A stretch of 64,000 nt of DNA. Source: CAYFZO01 sp965226235. GTDB lineage: Bacteria > Pseudomonadota > Gammaproteobacteria > Poriferisulfidales > Oxydemutatoraceae. Below, one piece after another: positions 32,964 to 44,400 of this stretch (position 1 is its first letter; each line of letters starts with the position of its first letter). The stretch spans positions 1,674,001-1,738,000 of the forward strand of contig OZ245335.1 in the NCBI GenBank assembly GCA_965226235.1. Reading direction: 5' to 3'. Below the pieces are notes generated by a model. That model ran no database searches. It had not been told where the DNA came from and saw only the letters and a list, made by a program, of their open reading frames with translations. The translations under genes and the position numbers were made by a program.

Positions 32964-34304
32964 TTGACACCCAGGAAGTACTTCGGCACCGATGGTATTC
33001 GCGCCCCGGTCGGGCGTGAGCCGATGACGCCTCAGACGATCCTGAAGATCGGGTGGGCCGTGGGCAAGGCCCTGGCTGGAGACGGTTCCAGGGTACTGGT
33101 CGGCAAGGACACCCGGATTTCCGGTTACATGTTTGAATCCGCGCTTGAGGCCGGGTTGTCGGCAGCCGGCATGGACGTGTTTCTGCTTGGCCCCCTGCCG
33201 ACCCCAGGCATCGCTTATCTCACAAAGACTTTCCGGGCGGCTGCCGGCATCGTCGTCAGCGCGTCGCATAATCCTTACAGCGACAACGGGATCAAACTTT
33301 TCTCCAGCCTCGGCATCAAGCTGTCCGACGAGCAGGAGGCCGCGATCGAGTACTGGATGGGCAAGGAACTGCAGGTCGTGGAAGAGCCACGCAAACTCGG
33401 CCGGGCGCGCCGCATCGATGACGCGGCTGGCCGCTATGTCGAATTCTGCAAGAGCACCGTACCCGATGATCTTGACCTGAACGGCATGAATATAGTCGTC
33501 GATTGTGCGCACGGCGCGAGCTACTCGTTCGCCGGGTACGTATATAAGGAGTTGGGCGCGAGCAGTGTGCATCTCATTGGGGTCGAGCCGGACGGCACCA
33601 ACATCAACAGGAACTGTGGGGCGACCGCGCCGGCGATGTTGCAGCGGGAAGTGCTCAGCCGTCAGGCCGATTTGGGCATCGGTTTCGACGGTGACGGCGA
33701 TCGCCTGATTATGGTCGATGAAAAGGGAGCGGTAGTCAGCGGTGACGAACTGCTGGCGATGATCGCTGTCGATCAGCGGCAGAAGGGCCTGCTTTGCGGT
33801 GGCGTTGTTGGCACGCAGATGAGTAACGCCGGCCTGAAAAAAGCGATGGAGGAGCATGGGATTCCCTTTGCGACCACGGCAGTTGGCGACCGTCACGTCA
33901 TGCAGTTGCTGATGCAGAAGGGATGGATGCTGGGTGGCGAGTCTTCGGGCCATATTATCTGTTTTGACAAGTCATCCACCGGAGATGCCATTGTGGCATC
34001 CTTGCAGGTACTCGCCGCGTTGGGCGGGCGGCCCATGTCGGACGCACGCAAGGTGATGGCGGTCTATCCACAAAAGCAGTTCAGCATCGAGCGCAACGGC
34101 AGCTTCGACGAGAACGACCACCGTCTCGCCAAAGTGATCGCGGCAGCCGACGACGCCCTGGGCGAGAGCGGGAGAGTGTTGGTGCGCGCATCCGGCACCG
34201 AGCCGCTGGTGCGCGTGATGGTCGAGGCGGAATCCGATGACCTGTGCGAAACCTGGGGCAGGCAGGTCTGTGAAGTGGTAAGGGAAATTAATGGAATCCG
34301 ATGA
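32964..34304 (+). CDS. glmM: Phosphoglucosamine mutase
   Basis: 446 residues from TTG 32964, which aligns LTPRKYFGTDGIR with the conserved family start; a GTG at 32943 would add seven residues. The catalytic phosphoserine is in VSASHNPYSDNGIK (S101), the metal loop is DGDGDR, the sugar loop GGESSGH, and the phosphate loop RASGTEPLVRVM is at the C-terminus. It converts glucosamine-6-phosphate to glucosamine-1-phosphate for UDP-GlcNAc, hence peptidoglycan and lipopolysaccharide. The family's usual GIRG reads GIRAPVG here. The next 213 bp (34305-34517) hold no gene I recognise. Confidence 0.95.
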   Translation: MTPRKYFGTDGIRAPVGREPMTPQTILKIGWAVGKALAGDGSRVLVGKDTRISGYMFESALEAGLSAAGMDVFLLGPLPTPGIAYLTKTFRAAAGIVVSASHNPYSDNGIKLFSSLGIKLSDEQEAAIEYWMGKELQVVEEPRKLGRARRIDDAAGRYVEFCKSTVPDDLDLNGMNIVVDCAHGASYSFAGYVYKELGASSVHLIGVEPDGTNINRNCGATAPAMLQREVLSRQADLGIGFDGDGDRLIMVDEKGAVVSGDELLAMIAVDQRQKGLLCGGVVGTQMSNAGLKKAMEEHGIPFATTAVGDRHVMQLLMQKGWMLGGESSGHIICFDKSSTGDAIVASLQVLAALGGRPMSDARKVMAVYPQKQFSIERNGSFDENDHRLAKVIAAADDALGESGRVLVRASGTEPLVRVMVEAESDDLCETWGRQVCEVVREINGIR

Positions 34305-34517
34305 TTCGATATGGCCCGGTCGCGCAGACGTGACGCCATGCGTCGTCCCTGCCGATGCAGCCATGACCTCACGGCGGCACCAACGCCGCGGTGGCTCGAC
34401 CAGCGCTGACGCCACGGCGAATCGACCCCCCGGGCATGCAGAGGCACCGCGCATGTCGCCATGCCGATGATCCCATGCCCGCAGGCACGCACGGGCGACG
34501 CGCGCCACCCGTTGCCG

Positions 34518-35980
34518 ATGAGGTTCTGCCTCCAGCTACGCAGGCGCGACGCATGCCTCGCCCCCTGATCGTTGCCAACTGGAAGCTTCACGGCGGGGCC
34601 GGGTTTACCGCCGACCTGCTGGCGCAGTTGGCGGTGCGACTGGCCGACGTCGAGGGAGTCGACATCGTGGTGTGTCCGCCCTTCGTGTCTCTGGCGCAGG
34701 CGCGCGAGGTGCTGGACGGTAGCGGCATGATGAGGTTCTGCCTCCAGCTACGCAGGCGCGACGCATGCCTCGCCCCCTGATCGTTGCCAACTGGAAGCTT
34801 CACGGCGGGGCCGGGTTTACCGCCGACCTGCTGGCGCAGTTGGCGGTGCGACTGGCCGACGTCGAGGGAGTCGACATCGTGGTGTGTCCGCCCTTCGTGT
34901 CTCTGGCGCAGGCGCGCGAGGTGCTGGACGGCAGCGGCATGATGAGGTTCTGCCTCCAGCTACGCAGGCGCGACGCATGCCTCGCCCCCTGATCGTTGCC
35001 AACTGGAAGCTTCACGGCGGGGCCGGGTTTACCGCCGACCTGCCGGCGCAGTTGGCGGTGCGACTGGCCGACGTCGAGGGAGTCGACATCGTGGTGTGTC
35101 CGCCCTTCGTGTCTCTGGCGCAGGCGCGCGAGGTGCTGGACGGCAGCGGCATGATGAGGTTCTGCCTCCAGCTACGCAGGCGCGACGCATGCCTCGCCCC
35201 CTGATCGTTGCCAACTGGAAGCTTCACGGCGGGGCCGGGTTTACCGCCGACCTGCCGGCGCAGTTGGCGGTGCGACTGGCCGACGTCGAGGGAGTCGACA
35301 TCGTGGTGTGCCCGCCCTTCGTGTCTCTGGCGCAGGCGCGACGCATGCCTCGCCCCCTGATCGTTGTCAACTGGAAGCTTCACGGCGGGGCCGGGTTTAC
35401 CGCCGACCTGCCGGCGCAGTTGGCGGTGCGACTGGCCGACATCGAAGGAGTCGACATCGTGGTGTGCCCGCCCTTCGTGTCTCTGGCGCAGGCGCACGAG
35501 GTGCTGGACGGCAGCGGCATGATGAGGTTCTGCCTCCAGCTACGCAGGCGCGACGCATGCCTCGCCCCCTGATCGTTGCCAACTGGAAGCTTCACGGCGG
35601 GGCCGGGTTTACCGCCGACCTGCTGGCGCAGTTGGCGGTGCGACTGGCCGACGTCGAGGGAGTCGACATCGTGGTGTGTCCGCCCTTCGTGTCTCTGGCG
35701 CAGGCGCGCGAGGTGCTGGACGGCAGCGGCATGATGAGGTTCTGCCTCCAGCTACGCAGGCGCGACGCATGCCTCGCCCCCTGATCGTTGCCAACTGGAA
35801 GCTTCACGGCGGGGCCGGGTTTACCGCCGACCTGCCGGCGCAGTTGGCGGTGCGACTGGCCGACGTCGAGGGAGTCGACATCGTGGTGTGCCCGCCCTTC
35901 GTGTCTCTGGCGCAGGCGCGCGAGGTGCTGGACGGTAGCGGCATGATGAGGTTCTGCCTCCAGCTACGCAGGCGCGACGC
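34518..35980 (+). repeat. 212-bp tandem array of the tpiA 5' end, seven truncated copies
   Basis: Each unit holds GATGAGGTTCTGCCTCCAGC, a short leader, and the first 59 codons of tpiA (start to DGSGM). Truncated starts are at 34553, 34765, 34977, 35189, 35345, 35557 and 35769; the full gene starts at 35981. All spacings are 212 bp except the 35189 unit, which is 156 bp because 56 bp are missing. The units are nearly identical. Every full-length copy encodes a 75-residue protein: the TIM N-terminus with the catalytic Lys (NWKLHG), then MRFCLQLRRRDACLAP. Its TGA lies 16 nt past the next unit's ATG, so the frames overlap in a chain. Confidence 0.96.
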
Positions 35981-36733
35981 ATGCCTCGCCCCCTGATCGT
36001 TGCCAACTGGAAGCTTCACGGCGGGGCCGGGTTTACCGCCGACCTGCTGGCGCAGTTGGCGGTGCGACTGGCCGACGTCGAGGGAGTCGACATCGTGGTG
36101 TGTCCGCCCTTCGTGTCTCTGGCGCAGGCGCGCGAGGTGCTGGACGGCAGCGGCATCATGCTGGGAGCCCAACATGTCAGCGACCACCGGCAGGGCGCAT
36201 ACACGGGCGAGGTATCGGCGCCGATGCTCAGGGAGATCGGTTGCGATTACGTGATCGTGGGTCATTCGGAGCGGCGGTGCTTGTATAAAGAAGAGGATCG
36301 GTCGATTGCGCGCAGGTTTGCGCAGGCACTCGCTACTGGTTTGGTTCCTGTCCTGTGCGTAGGGGAAACTCTCGCGCAGCGCGAGGCAGGTGCGACCGAT
36401 GAGGTGATCGGCGGTCAGTTGGCGGCGATCTCCGGCGAAATTGCCTCCGGGAGGGACTGGGTGGTCGCCTACGAACCTGTATGGGCAATAGGCACTGGGC
36501 GCATCCCCTCGACGGAACAACTCGCCGAGGCGCAGGCCAGCATTCGAACCCGGCTACGCAGGCTTGCCGCGCACGAGGGCGTCCGGGTGATTTACGGCGG
36601 CAGCATCACACCGGCCAACGCGACTGCACTGTTCGCCATCGACGCCGTCGATGGCGGTCTGGTCGGCGCGGCATCGCTTGACAGCGAAAGCTTTTGCCGT
36701 ATTGTCCAGGGGATCAGGCCCTGGGCAACGTGA
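35981..36733 (+). CDS. tpiA: Triosephosphate isomerase
   Basis: 250 residues, complete. Catalytic residues are visible: Lys in ANWKLHG (residue 11), His in VGHSERR (about 94), Glu in AYEPVWAIGTG (about 165), and the phosphate loop YGGSITPAN. It interconverts dihydroxyacetone phosphate and glyceraldehyde-3-phosphate. This is the only unit of the array that continues past residue 59 into the rest of the barrel. secG and tRNA-Leu, which often follow tpiA in Gammaproteobacteria, are not seen. Confidence 0.96.
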   Translation: MPRPLIVANWKLHGGAGFTADLLAQLAVRLADVEGVDIVVCPPFVSLAQAREVLDGSGIMLGAQHVSDHRQGAYTGEVSAPMLREIGCDYVIVGHSERRCLYKEEDRSIARRFAQALATGLVPVLCVGETLAQREAGATDEVIGGQLAAISGEIASGRDWVVAYEPVWAIGTGRIPSTEQLAEAQASIRTRLRRLAAHEGVRVIYGGSITPANATALFAIDAVDGGLVGAASLDSESFCRIVQGIRPWAT

Positions 36734-37074
36734 ATGGCATGGCTCGCTCTTCCTGACGCGGCGCCATGAACCGGAATGAGATTACCCCAATTATCGAAGC
36801 GACTCGAAATCCAGCACCGTGGGACGCTGTGTTCTGCAGGATCTGCGACGGTCTACCTTTCGTGCGGAACCGGAAGCGGGGAACACGGGTCATCCGGGGT
36901 AGCAAGCGTGGGTCGGGGTTTCCCCTCTTCCGGATCCGACTGCAAACAGCCAGATCGATTTCATTGTCCGACACTGGCAGGAGAAAAACCATGACCGACA
37001 GCAAGCATGGCGCAGAACAGTCCGCCCCGGCAGTGATCGGCATCGACCGTGTCGGTCCGGAGCTGTAATACCCC
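36734..37074. other. No confident gene; possible short frame
   Basis: 341 bp between tpiA and the IS481 left end. A plus-strand frame at 36766-37068 could encode 100 residues, but the composition is Arg-rich, I recognise no domain, and no ribosome-binding site is evident. A Cys pair (FCRICDG) near residue 24 is the only motif-like feature. I see no tRNA. Confidence 0.3.
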
Positions 37075-38160
37075 TGTATGAAGCCGGAAACATATGGGAC
37101 AAATGGCCTGGTGTAAAAAGGAAGCCGACATGTCGATGCAACGCATCGGCTTGCGCGTGCGAGGTTTCTATGAAATCGCCTCTTGATCCAACAAATGGGA
37201 GGCAATGATGAGCACGGATGCGCAACAGAAACTCGACGCGCTTGTATTCTGGGGCAATACACGGCTTGGATGCTACCCGGAACGCATACAAGGTGAGCTC
37301 GCTCGACGCTGTATCGTTGGCGCAAGTCTTACGCCGAAGGCGGCATAAGCGGCCGGCATGATCGCAGCAGAGCTTTGTAGCACCGGCACTGTGCACAAAG
37401 ATTCTCCGCTTGCGAACGGGTTTCCGGAACCTGGGCCAAAACCAGCTCCGGGTGATGCTATCCCCTTGGTGCGAGCGCCACGGGCTGAGGTGTCCCATGA
37501 TCGCCGATGCACCGGGCAAGATGCGTCTTGTGCCGACGCGCTTGACGCCGAAAGGCAAGGCCAAATCATTGCGCCGCCAGACGTTTCAAGCAACGGCTGG
37601 GCAAAGGCTTCTGTGCGGACTACCCGGGGCACTGCGTCGCGTTCGATACGGTGGTGCGCTTTATCGGGCGCACCCGCCGCTACCTGCTCGCGGCCACCGA
37701 CCACGCCAGCCGCTTCGCCCTGACGATCGCGGTACCACGTCACGACAGCCAGCATGCCGTCCGCTTCGCGGCATGGGTCAAAACCATGTTTCCGGGGCAT
37801 ATCGAGCAGATACTCACGGACAATGGCAGCGAGTTCCAGGGCGCCTTTGCCGACTATGCCCGAGCGCAGGGATGGCGCCACTGCCACACCTACCCGGGAA
37901 GCCCGAAAATGAACGCCTTCAACGAGCGTTTCAACCGCACCGTGCAGGAAGACCTTGTGGATTATGAAGAAGACCTTCTGGCCGAGGATCTACGGGCGTT
38001 CAACCAGCATCTGCTGGACTACCTCGACTGCTATAATGGTCAGCGACCCCACCGGGGACTGAATAACCGAACACCCTGCCAGATGCTCGCTCAATATCTG
38101 CCTGACCTGTCTCATATATAGTGGACGCATAACAAATGTGGTGGACGCATAACAAATGTT
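37075..38160 (+). mobile_element. Decayed IS481-like element
   Basis: The left terminus TGTATGAAGCCGGAAACATA (37075-37101) is the inverse of the right terminus seen at 29557 and 4037. The right side (about 38110-38160) is scrambled, with GTGGACGCATAACAAATG twice in tandem. In between is the broken transposase gene. Confidence 0.7.
37205..38121 (+). pseudogene. IS481-family transposase, frameshifted
   Basis: Begins after AAATGGGAGG with MMSTDAQQKLDALVFWGNTR, then continues in other frames as TLYRWRKSYAEGG and similar pieces. From about 37651 it is open for 156 codons: the DDE core with DHASRFALTIAV, then TDNGSEFQGAF, MNAFNERFNRT (catalytic E) and the tail NGQRPHRGLNN...CQMLAQYLP. At least two frameshifts between 37290 and 37650 inactivate it. 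Confidence 0.8.
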
Positions 38161-38171
38161 TGGTAGAGCCA

Positions 38172-38474
38172 TGGAAATTGTGATACAGTCTCGCTCTCGC
38201 GGATTGGTTTTACCCGGCAGAAAGTTCATCGCACAGCCCGAGGTGTGTATGAGTTCGGAAACAAATGGGACAGAGACCGCACCAAGGAATCAATTGCCGA
38301 ACACCCTGCCAAATGCTCGCCCAGCACCTGCCTCGTTTGTCCCAATGTGGTGGGCCCATCAAGGTCTTGCAATTTGCGCGTGAAACCGATAACTTGTAAA
38401 GAATTTTGTGATGACCTGTAGCGCGGTCACGTATCTTATGTTGCACGCATTGAAATCTGATTGGAGTACATAAG
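38172..38474 (+). promoter_or_regulatory. Conserved 5' module of the giant gene (copy 2)
   Basis: Matches 4082-4269 in three blocks: 38172-38243; 38366-38398 (GAAACCGATAACTTGTA); and 38416-38446 (CTGTAGCGCG...GTTGCAC). The last ends 28 bp before the TTG start, as in copy 1. Between blocks one and two a 116-bp IS481 derivative has inserted, for which copy 1 provides the empty site. TTGGAG before the TTG start is the probable ribosome-binding site. Confidence 0.65.
38246..38361 (+). mobile_element. 116-bp IS481 deletion derivative (MITE-like)
   Basis: Left terminus TGTATGAGTTCGGAAACAAA (38246-38272) joined to the last ~90 bp of the element, including CCCTGCCAAATGCTCGCCCA from the transposase end and the right terminus 38338-38361. 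No coding capacity, but both ends are kept, so a related transposase could move it. Confidence 0.75.
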
Positions 38475-41400
38475 TTGAGATTTTTGCGTTTGCATGGGGC
38501 AGCATGGCTCATCCTCCTCCTCCTCAGTGCAGGAATAGCGCAGGCGCAAGTGTATTTGCCGAGCAGTTCGACTGTATCTACGGCATCTCCCCCGACCGAC
38601 ATCGACCCGGACATACTCAAGGGGTTTGTCGCCGACGGGCAAATAATCCGCACGCAGGCGCCGCAATGCGGATCTTCGGACGACCCGTGCACGGGCATTG
38701 TCAGGTATCGGTTTGACAATTACCGGGTCATTCCATCCCAGGCACCGGCTCTGCCTCGCTTCGAATTCGATTATCAGGTCAGGGCGGGCCAGCCGCCGAG
38801 CGCGGTAGGTGAGGATATCAACGAGCTTGACAAGCCGGCTAACCTCGGCAATGTCGCGTCTTCCATAGAGGCAGCCATTCGCTACAACAGCGAAGCTTTC
38901 GGTATGAACCGCTTTGTCGGTAGCGGCCCGGAGAACTGCCGGATTGAAACCGCGGAGATATTTTCTCCCGGAGAATGGCCGCAGACAGTGGAGGACGTCG
39001 CCCCCGATGTGGCGAGCATCGCCATTGAGTGGGTCGGCGCGCCATTCGGCCCCGACGAAGGATTCGACCCCTACGTTTTCCCTGACAACGTTTACGAGAC
39101 GGTCGCCACGGTGAGCTGCGGCATCGTCGATTCGTCGAAGCCGGCCAACGTCGCTTTTCACGCTTCGATGCTTGCGGCCACATTGCAGCTGACGGATGCG
39201 GGTCCTCAGACGGAAGCATATGCGGCGGTGGCGGATAACCAGTTGTGGTACTACCCCCTCGACGGGGCGCCTGCCATTGTCGATGCCGAGGTTGGCCACG
39301 CTGACGGAGAGTTTTTTTTCCTTGATCTGACCTTCAGTGAAGGGGTCAAGGCGGCAGCGAGGCCGAACCTGGATGCGGCTCCGCCGGGGGTGGCCGATTT
39401 CGCTGGTGCGGTATCTGTCGTCAGCCGTGCTGACGACGCTTTTTCGGTGCCGCTGGAGGTCGACCGGGTGACCCGCCCGGGAGGCGCGCCCCTGCGAGCG
39501 GGCGACCAGGTTGTGCGCTTGCATTTTGCCGAGTCTCCCCAGCGGTTGCCTGCGCTACTCTCGTCGCAGTTACCCAATTTCATGCTTCGGGTCGCGCCGT
39601 CGGCGGGTAGCATTTTCGCCTTCGATGATGATGCGCCCCTGCACACCGGCGAAGAGTGGGCGGTCGAGGTGTGGTACGACCCGCTGGCGCCTTACCTTCT
39701 ATCTGCCGAGGTATCTGCCGGCAACCTATCTGCCGAGGTATCCCCCGGCAACAGCTACATAGACATTGTTTTCAACGAGCCCGTCAGGTTCGCGATCCAG
39801 TTCGATGCGGATGGCCGGGTGGTCGCGCCCGGCACGGCTGTTTTGCCTGAGCCGGCGGATTTCATTGTCCGGCAGTATGACCCCGTCGGCGACAGTTTCG
39901 AGGATCTGCCCCTGTCGCAGGTCGATGTGCTTGATCCGGCGACGTTCGCAGGCGAAGCGGTTTCATTGCGCCTGCACTTGCCGGTGCTTTCTCTGGGCGG
40001 CAACTTCGATATCCGGATCGCCGAGCGCCAGAAGGATCAGACGCACCCCAGTCTGGCTTCCGTTTTTGACGATCCTGCGGAAACCAGGGACGGTTCCTTT
40101 TCCAACTTGCGCGGCACCAGCAATTTTCCCCGTACCGCAGCGTTTGCCCAGGCGGGTTCGGTGCCGGTTGATACGCGTCTGTTTGTTCTTGCGGCTGACC
40201 CGACCACCCCGGTTCTGGTGCCGGGAGAGACATTGCGTTTCTCCCTCGGTCTGGAGGTTGTCGGCGGCGGGCTGGGGCTTGCAGATGGCGAGCAGGTGCT
40301 TGTGACACTGGCTTTCGAGGAGGGCGGCGCTTTCGGCGCCACGCTCCAGCCGACGGAGTTTATCGCCTCTGCCGGCAGCACCCGCGCGACGGTGCAGGTG
40401 ACATTTGATGAGCCGGACAGGGCTTCGGAGGTGCCGGTACGTACCCTGACCGCTTTGGCGGGCGGAGATGCGGTACGCATTGACGAGCCGGAGGTCGTGA
40501 TCAGCGTTGTAACCAGCCGTCCGTTCAGCTTGGTGTTTGAGCCTGATTCCGTTCTGTTGATTGACAACCAATTGTTCTCCCCGGATGAAAATCAGGTATA
40601 CCGGGAACACGAAGAGATAGTGCTGTCGCTGGTTCCGGAGAGCCCGGCCGCATGGGTGCCGCTATCCAGCACCGAGCGTCTCGTGGTGCGCGTCGGTAAC
40701 CCAGAGATACCTTTCTTGGCAACCCTTGACGTAATCTTCAGCGGCAGCGATGTTGCGTCCGACGACGGCCGCCTTTCGGTGCCGATTACAATTCCGCCGT
40801 TGCTGACAGGAGACTATACGCTGTTTGTTGATCTCGATCCTGCACAGTCACAATTCCGGTATCCAGCCGGCGTCAGCATTTCTCCCGACCAGCCGAAGCT
40901 GGAACTCGAGTTCCAGTCGCAGCAGGGCGTGATCATCCCCAGAGAGTTACGGCTTGCGTTTGATCCCGACCAGGTAAGCAGGATTGAGCCAGGTGGCTCG
41001 ACGATGGTGGATGTTGTCTTGCGTTCCATAAGCATTGTTGCCGATAGCGTGTCGCAAGACGATGTGTTTCTGGAGTTGGCGCTGGTCGACACCGAGCGCG
41101 TGACAGTGCGGTTGCGAGTTGAACCCGACACGCAGGACATCACCGTCTCGCCGACCGAGTGGGTTTTGAGCGGCTCTGAGCAGGCGCAATTCAGCACCGA
41201 GGTCTCCATCATCGTGAGCTCCGGCGCGTCGCCACAGACGGCGACGCTGGTGGCTGAAGTCGACAGGGGGCAATCGAACATCGTTCTGGAGCCGGGCCAA
41301 CCCCTGTTAACCACCGAAGCTCGACTGGGTCTGGTCGTTCCACGGCGGGTTTTGTTGAACTTTTCCGTGGAGCGGGCGCGGGCGCTGGCGGGCGGCACGA

Positions 41401-44400
41401 CCGAGGTGGTGGTGGCACTGGAGGACCCGGATGTGCTGATGGAGGACGAGCAGTTGCTGGTTTCGTTGCAGCCGACGACGGTGACAGTCATTCCGTCTGA
41501 ACTGACGTTGACCCGAGAGCAGCCGAGTACCCTCTTCACCATCGCGGCGCCTTTCGACGCAGTGCCGCCGCTGGGGATGGTGGTCGCCTCGGGCGAGGTA
41601 CTGTCTGGCGACGCCCCGGTCGCGAACACGCGGGTGGTTTCGACCACTTTGTCGGTGGAGATCGTGCCGCGGCGCTTCCGGCTATCGCTGTCGTCGGCGG
41701 GAGTCCGGTTCAGTCGGACGGAGCGCCCGAACGAGGCGATTCCGGATTTCAGGGCTACGCAGTCGGTGCGCAGCACCATCACCGTGGCCGAGGCCACCAC
41801 GATCAAATCGCTGGCGGTGCGGGTAGAGATCCGGCACTTGGATATCGGAGACCTGCGCGTTTTTCTGGTCTCTCCCGAGGGGACGGCGGTGGCGTTGCAT
41901 GACCAGGCGGGCGACCCTGCGGAGAATCTCTTCGAGACATACACCTCGCTGGATCATGCAGGTCTGGCTGCTTTGGTAGGGACACCCGCGCAGGGCGAGT
42001 GGACACTGACGGTAGGTGACTATCTTAGTGGTGAAATCGGCACGCTGGAGGCGTGGAGCCTGCAGATCAACACCGGCGTGCAGGTGCTCGCAGGCGAAAG
42101 CATCCCGGTCGTCGTCACCCTGTCGGGGGTCGACACGCCGTTTGGTGCGTCGCGTCTGTTTGCGGGCGAGACACTGACGGCCGATTGGACATACACCGAT
42201 GGTGTCGGCGTGACGCTGCCCCCGGTGGTGTTTGACGTAACGAGTTCCACATCCAGCGTCGAGGTCGCCTCGATGCTGAGCGCGACACCGGACGCGACCA
42301 CAGGGGTAGGGGTGCTGGAGGCGAGATTCGATGCGGCCGCCGGTCTGCTCAACGCAGAAATCGACCCTGCGTTGGTGCCGGTGCAGCCCATCCGCCGGTT
42401 CAGGCTGGCGTTCGCCCCTGCGACCACGGCGCGGGTGCTGGCTGGCGGCACGAACGAGGTGATGGTGGTACTGGAGAATGTGGATTTGCTGAGGGAGGGC
42501 GAGACGTTACAGGTCACGCTGCAGCCGACGACGGTGACAGTCATTCCGTCTGAACGGATGTTGACGCCGGCTACGCCGCGCGCGACCTTCACCATCGAAG
42601 CGCGCCACAACGCAGTGCCGCCGCTGGGGATGGTGGTCGCCTCGGGCGAGGTACTGTCTGGCGACGCCCCGGTCGCGTACACGCAGGTGGTTTCGACCAC
42701 CCTGGCGGTGGAGATCGCGCCGCGGCACTTCCGCTTGACGGTGCTGAAGGGTGGCAGGTTTATCGATTTCGAGTACGTGGTCGCCGGAGGCAACACCGAG
42801 GTGCAGGTGGGCTTCTTGGACACGGATAGCCCGCTGGGGCTAGGTCGACTGGATGCGAGCGAGACGTTGCAGGTTGATTTTGTCTACACGGACGGCGAGG
42901 GCGTAACCCTGTCGCCGGTGTCTCTCACCGATAGGGACTTTGTCGCCCCGGCGACGGTAGGCGCCGGCGAGGGCGCGACTTCGGGGGTGCTGCAGTTGAC
43001 CGGCAGCGGTCTGGTGAACGCGAATGTTGCGCCGGTGGCGCTGAGGATCGAGGTGTTGCCGAACGAGTTTCGCTTGATGTTCGAGCCGCCGCAGATCGGG
43101 ATTCTGACCGGCACGACGGAGACGGTGGTTCTGTCGCTGACCGATGCGTCGCGCCTGCCGGCAGGGGATGAGGTGCTTGTGGGATTGCGCCTGGTCGATG
43201 CCAGCACGGTGAGCGTGGTGTCGCCGACCGAGCTGTCGTTCGACGCCTCTGCTACGAGTCATGAGGTTGTGCTGAGCGCTGCTGCGGACACGTCGCCCGG
43301 GGCGACGGTTTTGGTCGCCTCGGTGGAGATGTCTCCCGCGAGTCTGGCGGGCGCGGGGTTTGTGAACGCCGGGTTGCCCGTGAGCATCGTCGGCGAGCGT
43401 GAGTTCGAGTGGGTGTTCCGTTCGCCGCAAGGTGAGCGGCTGTCTACCGCGGTGGTGGTTGCCAGTGCTTCGACGCGGGTTGACGGTGCTTCGTCGCCGC
43501 AGGTTACCGGTGCTTCGACGCGGTTGTTGGTCTCCCTGGAAGGCGTTGCCGGCGAGCGCCTGTTCGACGACGAGCAGGTCAATGTGTCTGTAAGCGTTGG
43601 GGCGCAGTTGGGTCTGGAGATAGAGCCGGCTGAGTTCACTTTCCGTGCAGGAGAAATGTCGCAGGAACTGGAACTGGAACTGACCGCGCTCCTTCCTCTT
43701 GCGGTACAGAGGGACGATTTGCAGTTGCAGTTGCTAGAGACGATGCCGAGTACGCTGCGCACGACGATCCCGTCGTCTGCGACGTTGCCGGTGCAGGTGT
43801 TGCGCGAGTTTACTGTCTCCTTCGCCACGCCGAACGGCACGCCGCTTGAGATCACCACCGCGCCGGACAATGCCAGTCGCGGGGTCACGACGGTGCAGAT
43901 TCTGAGTGGCGGCAATAGGACAGTGATGTGGGTGCTGGACAATCCAGAGTTGCTGGGGGTGGACGAGGAGTTCTTTTTTGATCTTCTGCCGCGGCTGCGC
44001 GATGGTCGCGTCGGCAGCGGTCAGAACTCGGAACCGGGGGATGTTTTCACCTTAACGATGGACGACAGATCGGATCTGCTGCCAGGAACGGTGCCGCTGA
44101 GGGGCTTAATAGCTGGCCGGGTGGTGTTGGAGTCGGACGGCAAAGAGGTTTTGCACACGCGGGTAGTTCCAATCACCCTGCGGGTGGAGATCGCGCCGCG
44201 GCGCTTCCGGCTGTCGCTGTCGCCGGGCGCGCCGCCGGGGCAGTTCAGCGCGACGGTGCGCCCGAACGAGATGATTCATACGGGTACGCAGTCGATTGTG
44301 GAGAGCAGCATTACCGTGGCCGAGCCCACCACGATCAAATCGCTGGCGGTGCGGGTAGAGATCAGCGGCGTGTCTCCCTTGCTCCTGCTGGTTAGGCTGC

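Noticed and set aside
34518..35980. Seven separate small genes before tpiA
   Set aside because: They are truncated tandem copies of one gene start, so I annotate a repeat array. Translation of the fragments remains possible and is noted as a finding.
36766..37068. 100-codon hypothetical gene after tpiA
   Set aside because: No family recognised, no ribosome-binding site, and composition like non-coding GC-rich DNA. Mentioned only as a possible frame.
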